Shown in pieces: positions 15,355 to 23,501 of a DNA stretch of 37,653 nt. Position 1 is the first letter of the stretch, and every line of letters starts with the position of its first letter. The notes under the pieces were generated by a model. The model saw nothing but the letters and a program-made list of their open reading frames with translations. It was not told the origin of the DNA and did no database searches. Where the stretch lies: positions 1 to 37,653 of the IMG/VR virus record IMGVR_UViG_3300017963_000486; one strand, 5' to 3'. This DNA is from a virus. The position numbers and the translations under genes are program-made.

Positions 15355-15430
15355 TGCGGAGTAGAGCAGTCTGGTAGCTCGCATGGCTCATAATCATGGT
15401 CAGTCGCAGGTTCAAATCCTGTCTCCGCAA
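15355..15430 (+). tRNA. tRNA with CAT anticodon (elongator Met or lysidine-type Ile2)
   Basis: A 76-nt cloverleaf: acceptor TGCGGAG/CTCCGCA fully paired, D stem GAGC/GCTC, anticodon stem CATGG/TCATG with loop CTCATAA (anticodon 15389-15391), T arm GCAGG-TTCAAAT-CCTGT, discriminator A. The variable region is 7 nt (GTCAGTC), longer than the usual 4-5. The paired 1-72 position and the lack of three G-C pairs in the anticodon stem argue against an initiator. CCA not encoded. Confidence 0.88.
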
Positions 15431-15435
15431 ATAAA

Positions 15436-15506
15436 TGAGGTGTAGCCAAGTGGTAAGGCATTGGGTTTTGATCCCATGATCGGGGGTTCGATTCCTTCCA
15501 TCTCAG
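15436..15506 (+). tRNA. tRNA-Gln (TTG)
   Basis: A 71-nt cloverleaf: acceptor TGAGGTG/CATCTCA, D stem GCC/GGC, anticodon stem TTGGG/CCCAT (outer T-T mismatch, four good pairs) with loop TTTTGAT (anticodon TTG at 15468-15470), 4-nt variable loop, T arm GGGGG-TTCGATT-CCTTC with two G-U pairs. Discriminator G. The 5' half closely follows the usual tRNA-Gln pattern (TAGCCAAGTGGTAAGGCA). CCA not encoded. Confidence 0.92.
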
Positions 15507-15519
15507 ATAGGAAATTAAA

Positions 15520-16335
15520 ATGGCAAAAACCTATTTAGATAGATTAAAGAGACGATATAAAGATGTAGTAGCCAAAGGGACAAAGGCTGTTGATATTTTG
15601 AAGCAGGTGTTAGATAAAAATCTATCTGATATTCAGGATGGAGTATTTGATAACATGGATTCCAAATGGAAGAAATTTGTCAATAAATTTAAGAAGAAAA
15701 GTGATATTGATTTAAGTTTGCCGAGTAAAGAAGATATTACTGAAATAAGGTCAGTTCAGTTGATCAAGAATCAGGAAAATGGAAGGGCAATAAGTCAGAG
15801 GTTAAAAGAGCAATTAACTGATGAATTAAGGAAGGCAGTATCAAAGTTTGATGAAGATACTATAATTTCGGAACGTGGGAAGGGCAGGATAAATCCAAGG
15901 TTAATTGATCAGTTTGAAAAGCAGATAACAAAGACCTTTGAAGGTTATACCAAGAAGGATAAGAAGTTTAATATGCCAAAGAATGTGCATACGATTGCAG
16001 TCACAGAGATTAGGGGATCAATCAATAGCATGAAGGATCGATATGTACAAAAGATCATAGATGAAAATCCAGATGTTGAAGTAAAGAAAAAATGGATTCA
16101 TAATATAAGATTAAGTAAAGTACCAAGACGTGGACATATACAGGTTTCAAAAAAGAGGGCTATAGCTTATAATGATTTTTTTGATGTACCATTGTATTTA
16201 GAGAGACAGGGCAGATTGGTTAGGGTCGGATCTCACAAGATGAGATATCCACATGATCCAACTGCACCCATAACACAGACTGCAAATTGCAATTGTGATT
16301 ATGATGTTATAGTAATAAAGAGGAAGAGAAAATGA
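15520..16335 (+). CDS. Mu gpF-like minor head / head morphogenesis protein
   Basis: A 271-residue protein of the phage Mu gpF (SPP1 gp7-like) family. The diagnostic C-terminal half is present: TEIRGSINSMKDRY (about 162-175), a WIHN segment, PRRGHIQVSKK with the conserved His, FFDVPLYL, RYPHDPT and the ending TANCNCDYDVIV (NCxCD motif). Family members act in head assembly, often bound to portal, and a few copies enter the capsid. The first 150 residues are basic and helical. ATG 15520 lies 13 bases after the tRNA-Gln 3' end, with 'AGATAGGAAATTAAA' upstream, a modest ribosome site. The stop overlaps the protease start. Confidence 0.88.
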   Translation: MAKTYLDRLKRRYKDVVAKGTKAVDILKQVLDKNLSDIQDGVFDNMDSKWKKFVNKFKKKSDIDLSLPSKEDITEIRSVQLIKNQENGRAISQRLKEQLTDELRKAVSKFDEDTIISERGKGRINPRLIDQFEKQITKTFEGYTKKDKKFNMPKNVHTIAVTEIRGSINSMKDRYVQKIIDENPDVEVKKKWIHNIRLSKVPRRGHIQVSKKRAIAYNDFFDVPLYLERQGRLVRVGSHKMRYPHDPTAPITQTANCNCDYDVIVIKRKRK

Positions 16336-17330
16336 CTAAAAAGATTGGTAAGGATATTAAATTTCATTTCCATCCATATGGTTTTGAGGAGAATAACCAT
16401 ACTATTGAGAAGGAAGATAAGGATGGCAAATGTAGGAAGTATTTAGCTGGAGTGGCTTCGGGTTTAAATGTTGATGCTCATGGAGAGCGAATGTCTGAAA
16501 AATGCATAAAGTCGTTTATGGATCAAGCCAATTCGGGTGATATTTTGTTACATCCTGATTTGCATGGTATAAGAGAGACTGGTGATATCGGGATATTAAC
16601 TAAGTCTGAGATCATGCAAAATGGTGATTGGTATACAGAATATAGACTCTATGATGAGACTGATGGTGTAGGAGCCAATAAACTTGAGGCTATTGATACT
16701 ATATGGAAACAAATGAATGGTTTACCCCCTTATAAAAGAAAAAGACAAAAGGGATTTTCTATTGAAGGCATCATACCTGATGAGTCAGTAATTACTGATA
16801 CATATGGTGGATTTGACAGGTCGGTCATTGATGATGTGTTGTTAGATGGTGTGGTACTTGTGCCACGTCCGGCTTATAAGGATTCAATAGCTACAGCTGT
16901 ATACAAGGCATTGGGTGAAGTTACACCTTTTAGGAGAGAGTCGATACAGACTACAATCAGGGAAAATGTTCAGTTACAAGACCTTGAAGACAATTATTAT
17001 AAATATAAATGGCAGTATCTTGATGCTTTAGAACAAAATATAGAATCAATAATGACCAAGAATAATAACAATAAGAGAGAAGAATTGTGTATTTTGTTTG
17101 ATGAATACAAGGATTTAATGACTAACTTAATTTTAAGTTCTGGACGCATGTTTGCCAATGAGCAAGATGAGATTCAGGTTGATAATATAGCAATAACTGA
17201 TGACAATGTATATAGTCCTCAGATCCATTCAGCGTCTATAGAAGAGGAAGAAAATTATGATCAGAAGATTGAGTTGTTCAAGTCTCTTTATAGTAAATTG
17301 AATAATCTATCAAAAACTTTAGAGAGGTAA
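16332..17330 (+). CDS. Prohead serine protease, XkdF-like
   Basis: A 332-residue maturation protease that should process scaffold and capsid proteins during head assembly. The core matches the XkdF/HK97 prohead-protease pattern: RKYLAGVASGLNVDAHGERM (35-54), the catalytic His region DILLHPDLHG (70-79), the serine region KGFSIEG (140-146, Ser143) and DGVVLVPRPAY (172-182). The C-terminal 140 residues are helical and charged and may be a self-cleaved or scaffold-like extension. The gene overlaps the gpF-like stop by 4 bases and is followed by scaffold-like and capsid genes, the classical order. Confidence 0.87.
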   Translation: MTKKIGKDIKFHFHPYGFEENNHTIEKEDKDGKCRKYLAGVASGLNVDAHGERMSEKCIKSFMDQANSGDILLHPDLHGIRETGDIGILTKSEIMQNGDWYTEYRLYDETDGVGANKLEAIDTIWKQMNGLPPYKRKRQKGFSIEGIIPDESVITDTYGGFDRSVIDDVLLDGVVLVPRPAYKDSIATAVYKALGEVTPFRRESIQTTIRENVQLQDLEDNYYKYKWQYLDALEQNIESIMTKNNNNKREELCILFDEYKDLMTNLILSSGRMFANEQDEIQVDNIAITDDNVYSPQIHSASIEEEENYDQKIELFKSLYSKLNNLSKTLER

Positions 17331-17332
17331 AA

Positions 17333-18076
17333 ATGAAAACCACTAAGAAAAGAAGAATAACAAAAACTCGACCAGTCAAAAGGAAAGTTAACAAGATGTT
17401 ATCTCCTGAAGAAATGACTTTGGTTAGTAATATTGAGTCTATTTTGCAACAATTGATGCAAATGGGTTCCGGTGGTGGAATGGCTGAAGAGCCTGCAACA
17501 CCTGTAGTTATGGAGGCAGAAGATATGCCACCTAAAATTGATGAAGATGAGGATAAGACCATGGAAAAACGTAGATTGAAAAAAGGTCTTGAAGAAACAC
17601 CTTCAGATGCTGCAACGGCAAGTGATGATGCAGAAGAAAGAATGGAGGAAGTACATACAGAGCTTTCTGCTGAGAATGTAAGTGAAGTTGAGAAGGCTTT
17701 CAAAGTTTTGATGCAAGCAATGCAAAAGCAGAATGTGAAAAAATCTGTAAATGCTCCACAGTCACCATTAACTCAAGTTTTGAATAAACTGGTTGAGGTG
17801 CAGAAGGCAAATCAGGAGCAGATTAATGATGTATCCATGGCTATGACTCATATACTAGAAGGTTTAGGAGTTGCAAAACAACTGGATGTTGTTGAAGAGC
17901 CAGCCAGAAATCCCAAGTCAATCAATAAGTCTCAGAATGATGAGTTATTAGAGGTTCTTAAGGGATTGACACAAGAAAAGAAAGAAGAGAGTAGCTATAT
18001 AAATAAGGCATCTCAAAGTAACAAGGTGAGAAAGACTTTTTCAGATCCCAATATACTTAGGGGTTTGTTAGGTTAA
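17333..18076 (+). CDS. Scaffold-like protein
   Basis: A 247-residue protein between protease and major capsid protein, the usual place for a scaffold. A strongly basic N-terminus (MKTTKKRRITKTRPVKRKV) is followed by a Met/Gln/Gly-rich stretch, an acidic Ala/Glu region and long helices (about 95-185, including EVQKANQEQINDVSMAM). Helical, charged composition with no enzymatic motif is typical of scaffolds, which are degraded by the prohead protease. The identification rests on position and composition, not on sequence family. Confidence 0.6.
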   Translation: MKTTKKRRITKTRPVKRKVNKMLSPEEMTLVSNIESILQQLMQMGSGGGMAEEPATPVVMEAEDMPPKIDEDEDKTMEKRRLKKGLEETPSDAATASDDAEERMEEVHTELSAENVSEVEKAFKVLMQAMQKQNVKKSVNAPQSPLTQVLNKLVEVQKANQEQINDVSMAMTHILEGLGVAKQLDVVEEPARNPKSINKSQNDELLEVLKGLTQEKKEESSYINKASQSNKVRKTFSDPNILRGLLG

Positions 18077-18107
18077 ATTTTTGAGATAATAGAGGAGACA
18101 TCTTATT

Positions 18108-19541
18108 ATGTTAATAAAACAGTTTAATAAGTTTGCTTCTGATAACAGGAGCTTAATAGAAAAAGCTTTGACTTCAGCAACCGGTGTTGGTGGTGCATTA
18201 ATTCCTGAAAATCTGGAAAAGATCATCACAGATACTGTAATTCGCTTAAGTCCAGAGCTTGCAATGGTCATGCAGAAGAAAATTTCTGGTAAGACACATG
18301 AATTTAACAGGTTGATCCAGAGACCTTCTCGTGGTGGAGCGATGGGAGAAAATGCGACTACTCCTATCACTAATTCAAAGACAACCAGAGCGACTGTAGA
18401 CCTCAAGGTTGTTAGAAGAAAAGGTAAGGTTACCAATTTCTTAATTGATACTTCAGAAGAGTACATAGATACTGCTGCATATGAAATGGAAAATCATATT
18501 CAAGCTCATGTACTTGATTTGATTTATTATTTAATATGGGGTAATGCCAATGCCAATACTTATGAGTTTACAGGTCTTGAGAAGTTTATCGCATCTAAAC
18601 ATGTTGCATTTAGTGCTGCTACTGCAGGAGCAGTACCGACTGATTTGACATTTTTGGATACAATGATAGACTATTCAAATCGTAATGGTGGAGCAAGACA
18701 TACTAGAGCATTTTTAATGTCACCTGAGATGTTATCCAAGGTATCTAGTTTGCTTACAAATGTTCGATTAAATCAGGGTCTGCAGGGTGCAGGACTCACA
18801 CAGGTTGAGATCGGTGGTGGATGGAGACTTAATGCATACAGGGATATCCCAATCATTGAGACTACTTCATTATCTCCAATAGAATCTTTAACTTCTACTG
18901 TAACTGTTACTTCAGATGGTACTACTGGTGGTAGTTTCTCTGATGGTACATACTATTTTTATGTTGCACCGGTAACTTATGAAGGTGAGCAGTTACCTTC
19001 TGCTGAGAAGAGTGTTACATTGTCCGGTGGTACAGCTACACAGAAGATTAAGATAGATCTTGATGCACCACATGGCACAACTGACCATGATGGTAATACT
19101 TATTACAATGTACTTTCGTATAAGATTTATTATGGTACATCATCTGGTGTAACTAATTGTACATTGCTTAAGGAAGTTAGTGCTTTCACATTTGATAGTG
19201 AGGGTACACCAAGTGGTGATAATGGTGTAGATGCTTCAATATCTATTACTACTGCCACTCCATCAACTGATGTTCCAACTCATATGCAATCTGATTTCCC
19301 ATTACAAGCAAGTGGTGGTGTAAATGCAGAGTCTGTTGTACTTTGGGATACAGATCCTATTCAAGGTTTGGGTAAATTACCATTTACTAATAAGCCAGGG
19401 GATAGATTTGATGGACTTGTGGTTACCAAGCCATTAGCTGAGACTGATGATTTTATCAATTTCTTGATTAAGTCATATTGTGCATTAACTCCAGCTTATG
19501 AAAAGACCAGTTACTGGTTAAGAAATATTAGATCTGCGTAA
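18108..19541 (+). CDS. Major capsid protein (HK97-fold type) with an inserted beta-domain
   Basis: A 477-residue protein with the sequence features of HK97-type capsid proteins: an N-arm followed by GVGGALIPENLEKIITDTVI (26-45), a P-domain segment FLIDTSEEYIDTAAYEMENHIQAHV (111-135), FLMSPEMLSKVSSL (202-215) and YRDIPIIETTSL (244-255). Residues about 256-390 interrupt the fold with a Thr/Ser/Gly-rich, strand-forming stretch (TYYFYVAPVTYEGEQLPSAE, then YNVLSYKIYYGTSS) that looks like a fibronectin III/Ig-like surface domain, and the capsid sequence resumes near 395. GAGGAG lies about 10 bases upstream. The N-terminal arm may be trimmed by the protease. Confidence 0.87.
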   Translation: MLIKQFNKFASDNRSLIEKALTSATGVGGALIPENLEKIITDTVIRLSPELAMVMQKKISGKTHEFNRLIQRPSRGGAMGENATTPITNSKTTRATVDLKVVRRKGKVTNFLIDTSEEYIDTAAYEMENHIQAHVLDLIYYLIWGNANANTYEFTGLEKFIASKHVAFSAATAGAVPTDLTFLDTMIDYSNRNGGARHTRAFLMSPEMLSKVSSLLTNVRLNQGLQGAGLTQVEIGGGWRLNAYRDIPIIETTSLSPIESLTSTVTVTSDGTTGGSFSDGTYYFYVAPVTYEGEQLPSAEKSVTLSGGTATQKIKIDLDAPHGTTDHDGNTYYNVLSYKIYYGTSSGVTNCTLLKEVSAFTFDSEGTPSGDNGVDASISITTATPSTDVPTHMQSDFPLQASGGVNAESVVLWDTDPIQGLGKLPFTNKPGDRFDGLVVTKPLAETDDFINFLIKSYCALTPAYEKTSYWLRNIRSA

Positions 19542-19553
19542 GGAGATAAGATT

Positions 19554-20504
19554 ATGACAGTATCAAAAGATGATGCTCAAAGTATAAATAATTTAAATCC
19601 TGGCAATCAATTATATCAAGTTGGTACTAATCTAAGGTTAGCTTTGGATGGTGGTGCTAGAAATATTCGAAATCTTGAATATGTCAGGTGGGTTGATGGA
19701 TCGAAATCTGTTAGTGGTGATGGTAAAGATCCTGATACTGCATTTAAAACAATTACTGAAGGTATAACATGGCTTAACACTGTGTCAGGCAAAGGTGCGA
19801 CACTCTTAATTAAGCCAGGATTTTATATTGAAAAGGCTGATGAAGTACCAACTTTATCGGCTAGTGATTGTTTAATTCAAGCCTTGGGATTACCTGAAGA
19901 TACAGTTTGGTTTGGATCCGGTGCAAATGGGTCGGTTGTTGCAGCAACTGATGACCTATTAACCATATTGGGTGGCAATAATGCTGTATTAGGTTTGGGG
20001 ATGTATGTTCACAAGGATGATAAGGCTTGTATAGTATTTGATGATACCGGAGCTGGTTATGCAGGAAGTTTTAATTTGATTCAAGGATGTCTGTTCAGTC
20101 CACAGGCTCAAGATGGCATGGGTTATTGTATCAAGTATGTTGGTGGTAACACTAACTGGATATTTAATAATGTGTTCATGGGTGCGAAGACTGCAGGTAT
20201 TTTGATAAATAGTCAAGTTGGAAATCCTGTTAGAAATAGAATAGAAAATAATCAATTCATTGGTACAGCTATTGGAGTTCAGATTACCAGTGCTAATTAC
20301 AATACCCTTGTAAAGGATAATTGGTTTAGTGCAGGTAGTCAATCAGGTGAAGACATGACAAATGCCATAGTTATTTCAGCTGGTATGACAGCCGGTAAGG
20401 TAACATTTGCAGGTAACTATTTTGAACAAAGTGCAGCAAATGATATATCGGATTCTAAAGCAGGTGGATCGGTTATTGAAATGAACAATTTTAATGGTGC
20501 ATAA
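19554..20504 (+). CDS. Right-handed beta-helix virion protein
   Basis: A 316-residue protein with parallel beta-helix features: a pectate-lyase-like opening (VSGDGKDPDTAFKTITEGI, about 53-71; GATLLIKPGFYIE) followed by regular Asn-rich rungs such as NWIFNNVFMGAKTAGILI, RNRIENNQFIGTAIGVQI, TLVKDNWFSAG and VTFAGNYFEQSA. No catalytic residues of pectate lyases can be named. Such helices occur in tailspikes, but this one directly follows the capsid gene, so a capsid decoration or head fibre is likelier. AAGGAG sits just upstream. Confidence 0.75.
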   Translation: MTVSKDDAQSINNLNPGNQLYQVGTNLRLALDGGARNIRNLEYVRWVDGSKSVSGDGKDPDTAFKTITEGITWLNTVSGKGATLLIKPGFYIEKADEVPTLSASDCLIQALGLPEDTVWFGSGANGSVVAATDDLLTILGGNNAVLGLGMYVHKDDKACIVFDDTGAGYAGSFNLIQGCLFSPQAQDGMGYCIKYVGGNTNWIFNNVFMGAKTAGILINSQVGNPVRNRIENNQFIGTAIGVQITSANYNTLVKDNWFSAGSQSGEDMTNAIVISAGMTAGKVTFAGNYFEQSAANDISDSKAGGSVIEMNNFNGA

Positions 20505-20507
20505 ACT

Positions 20508-20861
20508 GTGAAAGTTTTCACAAGCAAAGAATATAAAGAGTTAAGTAAAGTCAAGGAGTCTGCAGAAGGCAAATTGGTGGAGCTTAATGATAGATCTGAT
20601 AGTGGGGGAAAGTCTCCTCCACTTGAAGATTTTACATGGCATTTACTACATCCTGAAAATGGAATATATGAACTTCAGAATTTTGAGGACGTATTAAAAA
20701 TCGATGGTAAAGAGTACAAACGCAAGTGTCAAAATGGTGTGGTGGTAACTAAAGATAAAGTATTAGCAGAGTTTTTAATAAGTAAAGGTTATGAAATAAT
20801 AGAAATAGATTCTACAAATCGGTCTACTAATAAGTCTTGGATCAATGAATTGGATGTTTAG
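20508..20861 (+). CDS. Hypothetical 117-residue protein
   Basis: Starts at GTG 20508, four bases after the beta-helix stop, without a strong ribosome site. The sequence has a helical N-terminus (SKEYKELSKVKESAEGKLVEL), a region with two Trp/His residues, then a small mixed domain containing 'YKRKCQNGVVVTKDKVLAEF' and 'LISKGYEIIEID'. The latter resembles a short N-terminal-type module in phage head proteins ('vv.T.d..la..L...Gye.i'). Function unknown. Confidence 0.6.
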   Translation: MKVFTSKEYKELSKVKESAEGKLVELNDRSDSGGKSPPLEDFTWHLLHPENGIYELQNFEDVLKIDGKEYKRKCQNGVVVTKDKVLAEFLISKGYEIIEIDSTNRSTNKSWINELDV

Positions 20862-20870
20862 GAGTATAGA

Positions 20871-21233
20871 ATGTCTTGTATAGAAATGCAGGTGGTTCCA
20901 GTAAAGAGTGGTGGTTTAAATAGGGTCGCTTTTGAATGTGATTGTGAATTAAGTTCTATCTCTGTTGGTAATTGGATATTGATACCTGATGAAGTGGATT
21001 CAGTTGTAGTTACATTTTCTAATACAGATAGTGCAGGGGGAAAAGTTCAGGCAACTTCTAATGTAGTAGCAGATGTTAGGGCAGATTCGGGTGTTGTTGC
21101 AGTGGATTGGGATTTGGGTGAAGTTACAGAGACTGTTCAGGATGTTTGTTACCCTCCTACTGCAATAAGGTTGATACAAACCACTTTGGGTGGTGGGTCT
21201 GGAACAACAAAGATTTATGTGAGGGCACAATAA
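20871..21233 (+). CDS. Hypothetical beta-rich protein (120 aa), possible virion protein
   Basis: Almost entirely strand-forming (QVVPVKSGGLNRVAFECDCE, SVVVTFSNTD, VVADVRADSGVVAVDWDLGE, TKIYVRAQ), with no signal peptide. The pattern fits an Ig-like or jelly-roll capsid decoration protein. The stop overlaps the next ATG (TAATG). Position among head surface proteins supports a virion role. Confidence 0.6.
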   Translation: MSCIEMQVVPVKSGGLNRVAFECDCELSSISVGNWILIPDEVDSVVVTFSNTDSAGGKVQATSNVVADVRADSGVVAVDWDLGEVTETVQDVCYPPTAIRLIQTTLGGGSGTTKIYVRAQ

Positions 21234-23491
21234 TGTCAATTTGGAAAGGGCTAACAAGTCTATTATCTTTTAAAAGAGAAAATCCAAATGATGGTGGTGA
21301 TGAACTGGCAGTCAGCATGGGATCTCATATTTGTGTTTCAAATTCTACAGAAATTCCTTTGGTAGCTGGTGATACATTTATTGGTACGTGGGAGGACACA
21401 CTTGAATATTCGGTTATTGTTGTAGGCTTAAGATCAGATCAAGAAAGTGCAATTAACGGATTTGTAATAGAATATTCAGCAGATGGAGTCAATAAAATTC
21501 AAGACGATGCCTTTACTGTGTTTGCCAATAGTGGGAAGGTTTATTCAGTCACTCCATCTAATAGATATTTTAGGATTGTTTATACTAATGGGTTAGTTGA
21601 TCAAACAATTTTTAGTCTTCAAACAATTTTAAGAAGACAATTTATAAAAGCGAGTGCTCACAGGATAGATGATACGATAATCGGACAAGATGATGCCGAA
21701 CTTATGACTTCTGTAATAAAAGTGAAAAGCAACAATGATGTAAATGAGTACACAAATGTTGACGTTCAAAATCCTATACCATCTGATGGGGATTCAGTTT
21801 TTGGGAAGGATTTATTGATTGAACTTTCTGATGAAGGTGATTTTGTATTGCCATCTAATCCCTCTGCGACAAAAAATCAAATTCTTGTAAGCATGGTATC
21901 GAATGTTGAAATTGATAAAAAAGATTCGACTTCTAATAATCCTAAACAAATAACTTTAACATTTGCTCGACCAGTGAGTACAACAGAATTTGGAATTGAT
22001 GGAGGTACAGGTAATTTTTCTAATGTTAAAGTAACTTTATTTCAAGGAAGTTATTCTGAAGTATTGATTGATGAAAGCACAGATAATACAAAGTATGTAA
22101 TCAGACTTTTTGATATTCCACCTGTTAGATTCTCCAAATTGCTTATTGAATTCTATACTATTGATGCTGTAACAATTGGACTAATTGGAATATTTAAAAA
22201 CAGAGATGTTGCAGCAAGGATTCAGGCACTCAATGATTTTGGAACGGTTGTTAATCTATCGTCCACAAATCAAGGGAACTTAAAAATAGCATTGCAGGAA
22301 TATGGAGACACTCCATCTATTGATGCCTTTGATAGATTGAGAGTATCCGAACCATTTACTATTTTTGATTCAAAACAATTACATGATAAACAACCTTTGT
22401 TCTGGGATGAGTCGATTGGTGGGAGTGCAACCAGTGTTCACAGTTCAGCCGATGCCAATGTTGTCATGACTGTAACTGCCAGTGCAAGTGATTATGTAAT
22501 CAGGCAGACAAAACAACGATTCAACTATCAGCCTGGCAAAGGTCAATTAATCCTCCTGACATTTTTAGCAATTACACAAACTGGAGTAAGGAAAAGAATA
22601 GGTTTATTTGATGGTACTGGAGTTAATTACCTGACTCCGAATAATGGAATATTTTTTGAAAATGATGAAGGAACACTCAGCTTTAATATAGCCAAAAATG
22701 GCAGTGTCACAGAAACAGTAACTCAAGCGAATTGGAATTATGACAAATTAGATGGAACTGGTTTTAGTGGTGAGACTCTTGACATATCTGCGACACAAAT
22801 TTGTATTATTGACTATGAATGGCTTGGAGTTGGTCGAGTAAGAGTAGGTTTTGTAATAAATGGAATTATAAGATATTGTCATTATTTCAATCATGCGAAT
22901 GATAATACTTTTACTTCAGTTTATATGTCTACTCCGAATCTTACACTCAGGTACAGTATTGAGTCAGATGGTACAGGAGCCGGAAGTATGACTCACATTT
23001 GTTCTACTGTTATGTCAGAAGGTGGAATCGAAAAAACTGGTGTGTTAAGAAGTACAGAGAGTGCAACTGCTTTTGTGACTGGTTATGGTGCGAATAAATA
23101 TGCACTACTTGGAATAAGATTAAAGACTGCCTATAAGGATATAAGTGTTATACCAGAAAGTGTTCAATTGATTATTGGAACGAATGATGCATTTAAATGG
23201 GAATTGCATTTGAATCCTGTAGTCGCAGGAACTTTTACTTATAATGATAAAACGAATAGTGCGATACAAGAAGCTCAAGGAGTGCTAGCGAATACAATTA
23301 CTACTGATGGAATAATTCTGACCGCAGGTGGTGGAGCACAAACTTCAAGGGGAGCAGAAGCATCTTTAGAAACAGCATTAAGAATTGGAACATCAATTGC
23401 CGGAGTCCAAGACACATTGGTTTTAGTCTTTAGGCCTTTTACAACAAATGTATCTGTTTGGGCTACTATGAACTATAGAGAATTGTTATAA
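21233..23491 (+). CDS. Large multidomain virion protein (752 aa), unknown role
   Basis: Start chosen at ATG 21233 (GAGGG at 21221-21225, TAATG overlap) rather than farther upstream inside the previous gene. Residues about 30-150 form a beta domain with 'GLRSDQESAINGFVIEYSADG', resembling domains in tail and capsid surface proteins. The middle has F5/8-type-looking strands (PVSTTEFGIDGGTGNFSNVKV). From about 395 'DAFDRLRVSEPFTIFDSKQL' begins a conserved phage structural module followed by lectin-like strands (RIGLFDGTG, IFFENDEGTLSFNI, RYCHYFNHA). It ends in a further beta region. The context (between capsid and connectors) suggests a head fibre or vertex protein. No enzymatic motif was seen. 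Confidence 0.65.
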   Translation: MSIWKGLTSLLSFKRENPNDGGDELAVSMGSHICVSNSTEIPLVAGDTFIGTWEDTLEYSVIVVGLRSDQESAINGFVIEYSADGVNKIQDDAFTVFANSGKVYSVTPSNRYFRIVYTNGLVDQTIFSLQTILRRQFIKASAHRIDDTIIGQDDAELMTSVIKVKSNNDVNEYTNVDVQNPIPSDGDSVFGKDLLIELSDEGDFVLPSNPSATKNQILVSMVSNVEIDKKDSTSNNPKQITLTFARPVSTTEFGIDGGTGNFSNVKVTLFQGSYSEVLIDESTDNTKYVIRLFDIPPVRFSKLLIEFYTIDAVTIGLIGIFKNRDVAARIQALNDFGTVVNLSSTNQGNLKIALQEYGDTPSIDAFDRLRVSEPFTIFDSKQLHDKQPLFWDESIGGSATSVHSSADANVVMTVTASASDYVIRQTKQRFNYQPGKGQLILLTFLAITQTGVRKRIGLFDGTGVNYLTPNNGIFFENDEGTLSFNIAKNGSVTETVTQANWNYDKLDGTGFSGETLDISATQICIIDYEWLGVGRVRVGFVINGIIRYCHYFNHANDNTFTSVYMSTPNLTLRYSIESDGTGAGSMTHICSTVMSEGGIEKTGVLRSTESATAFVTGYGANKYALLGIRLKTAYKDISVIPESVQLIIGTNDAFKWELHLNPVVAGTFTYNDKTNSAIQEAQGVLANTITTDGIILTAGGGAQTSRGAEASLETALRIGTSIAGVQDTLVLVFRPFTTNVSVWATMNYRELL

Positions 23492-23501
23492 GGATAATAA
23501 A

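Noticed and set aside
15198-15506. tRNA block as a prophage attachment site
   Set aside because: All four are complete cloverleaves inside a continuous phage structural operon; no integrase or duplicated tRNA end is present in the window.
21146-21232. Extending the 752-residue protein upstream to 21146
   Set aside because: The extension lies wholly within the previous gene; ATG 21233 has a good ribosome site and the TAATG overlap common here.
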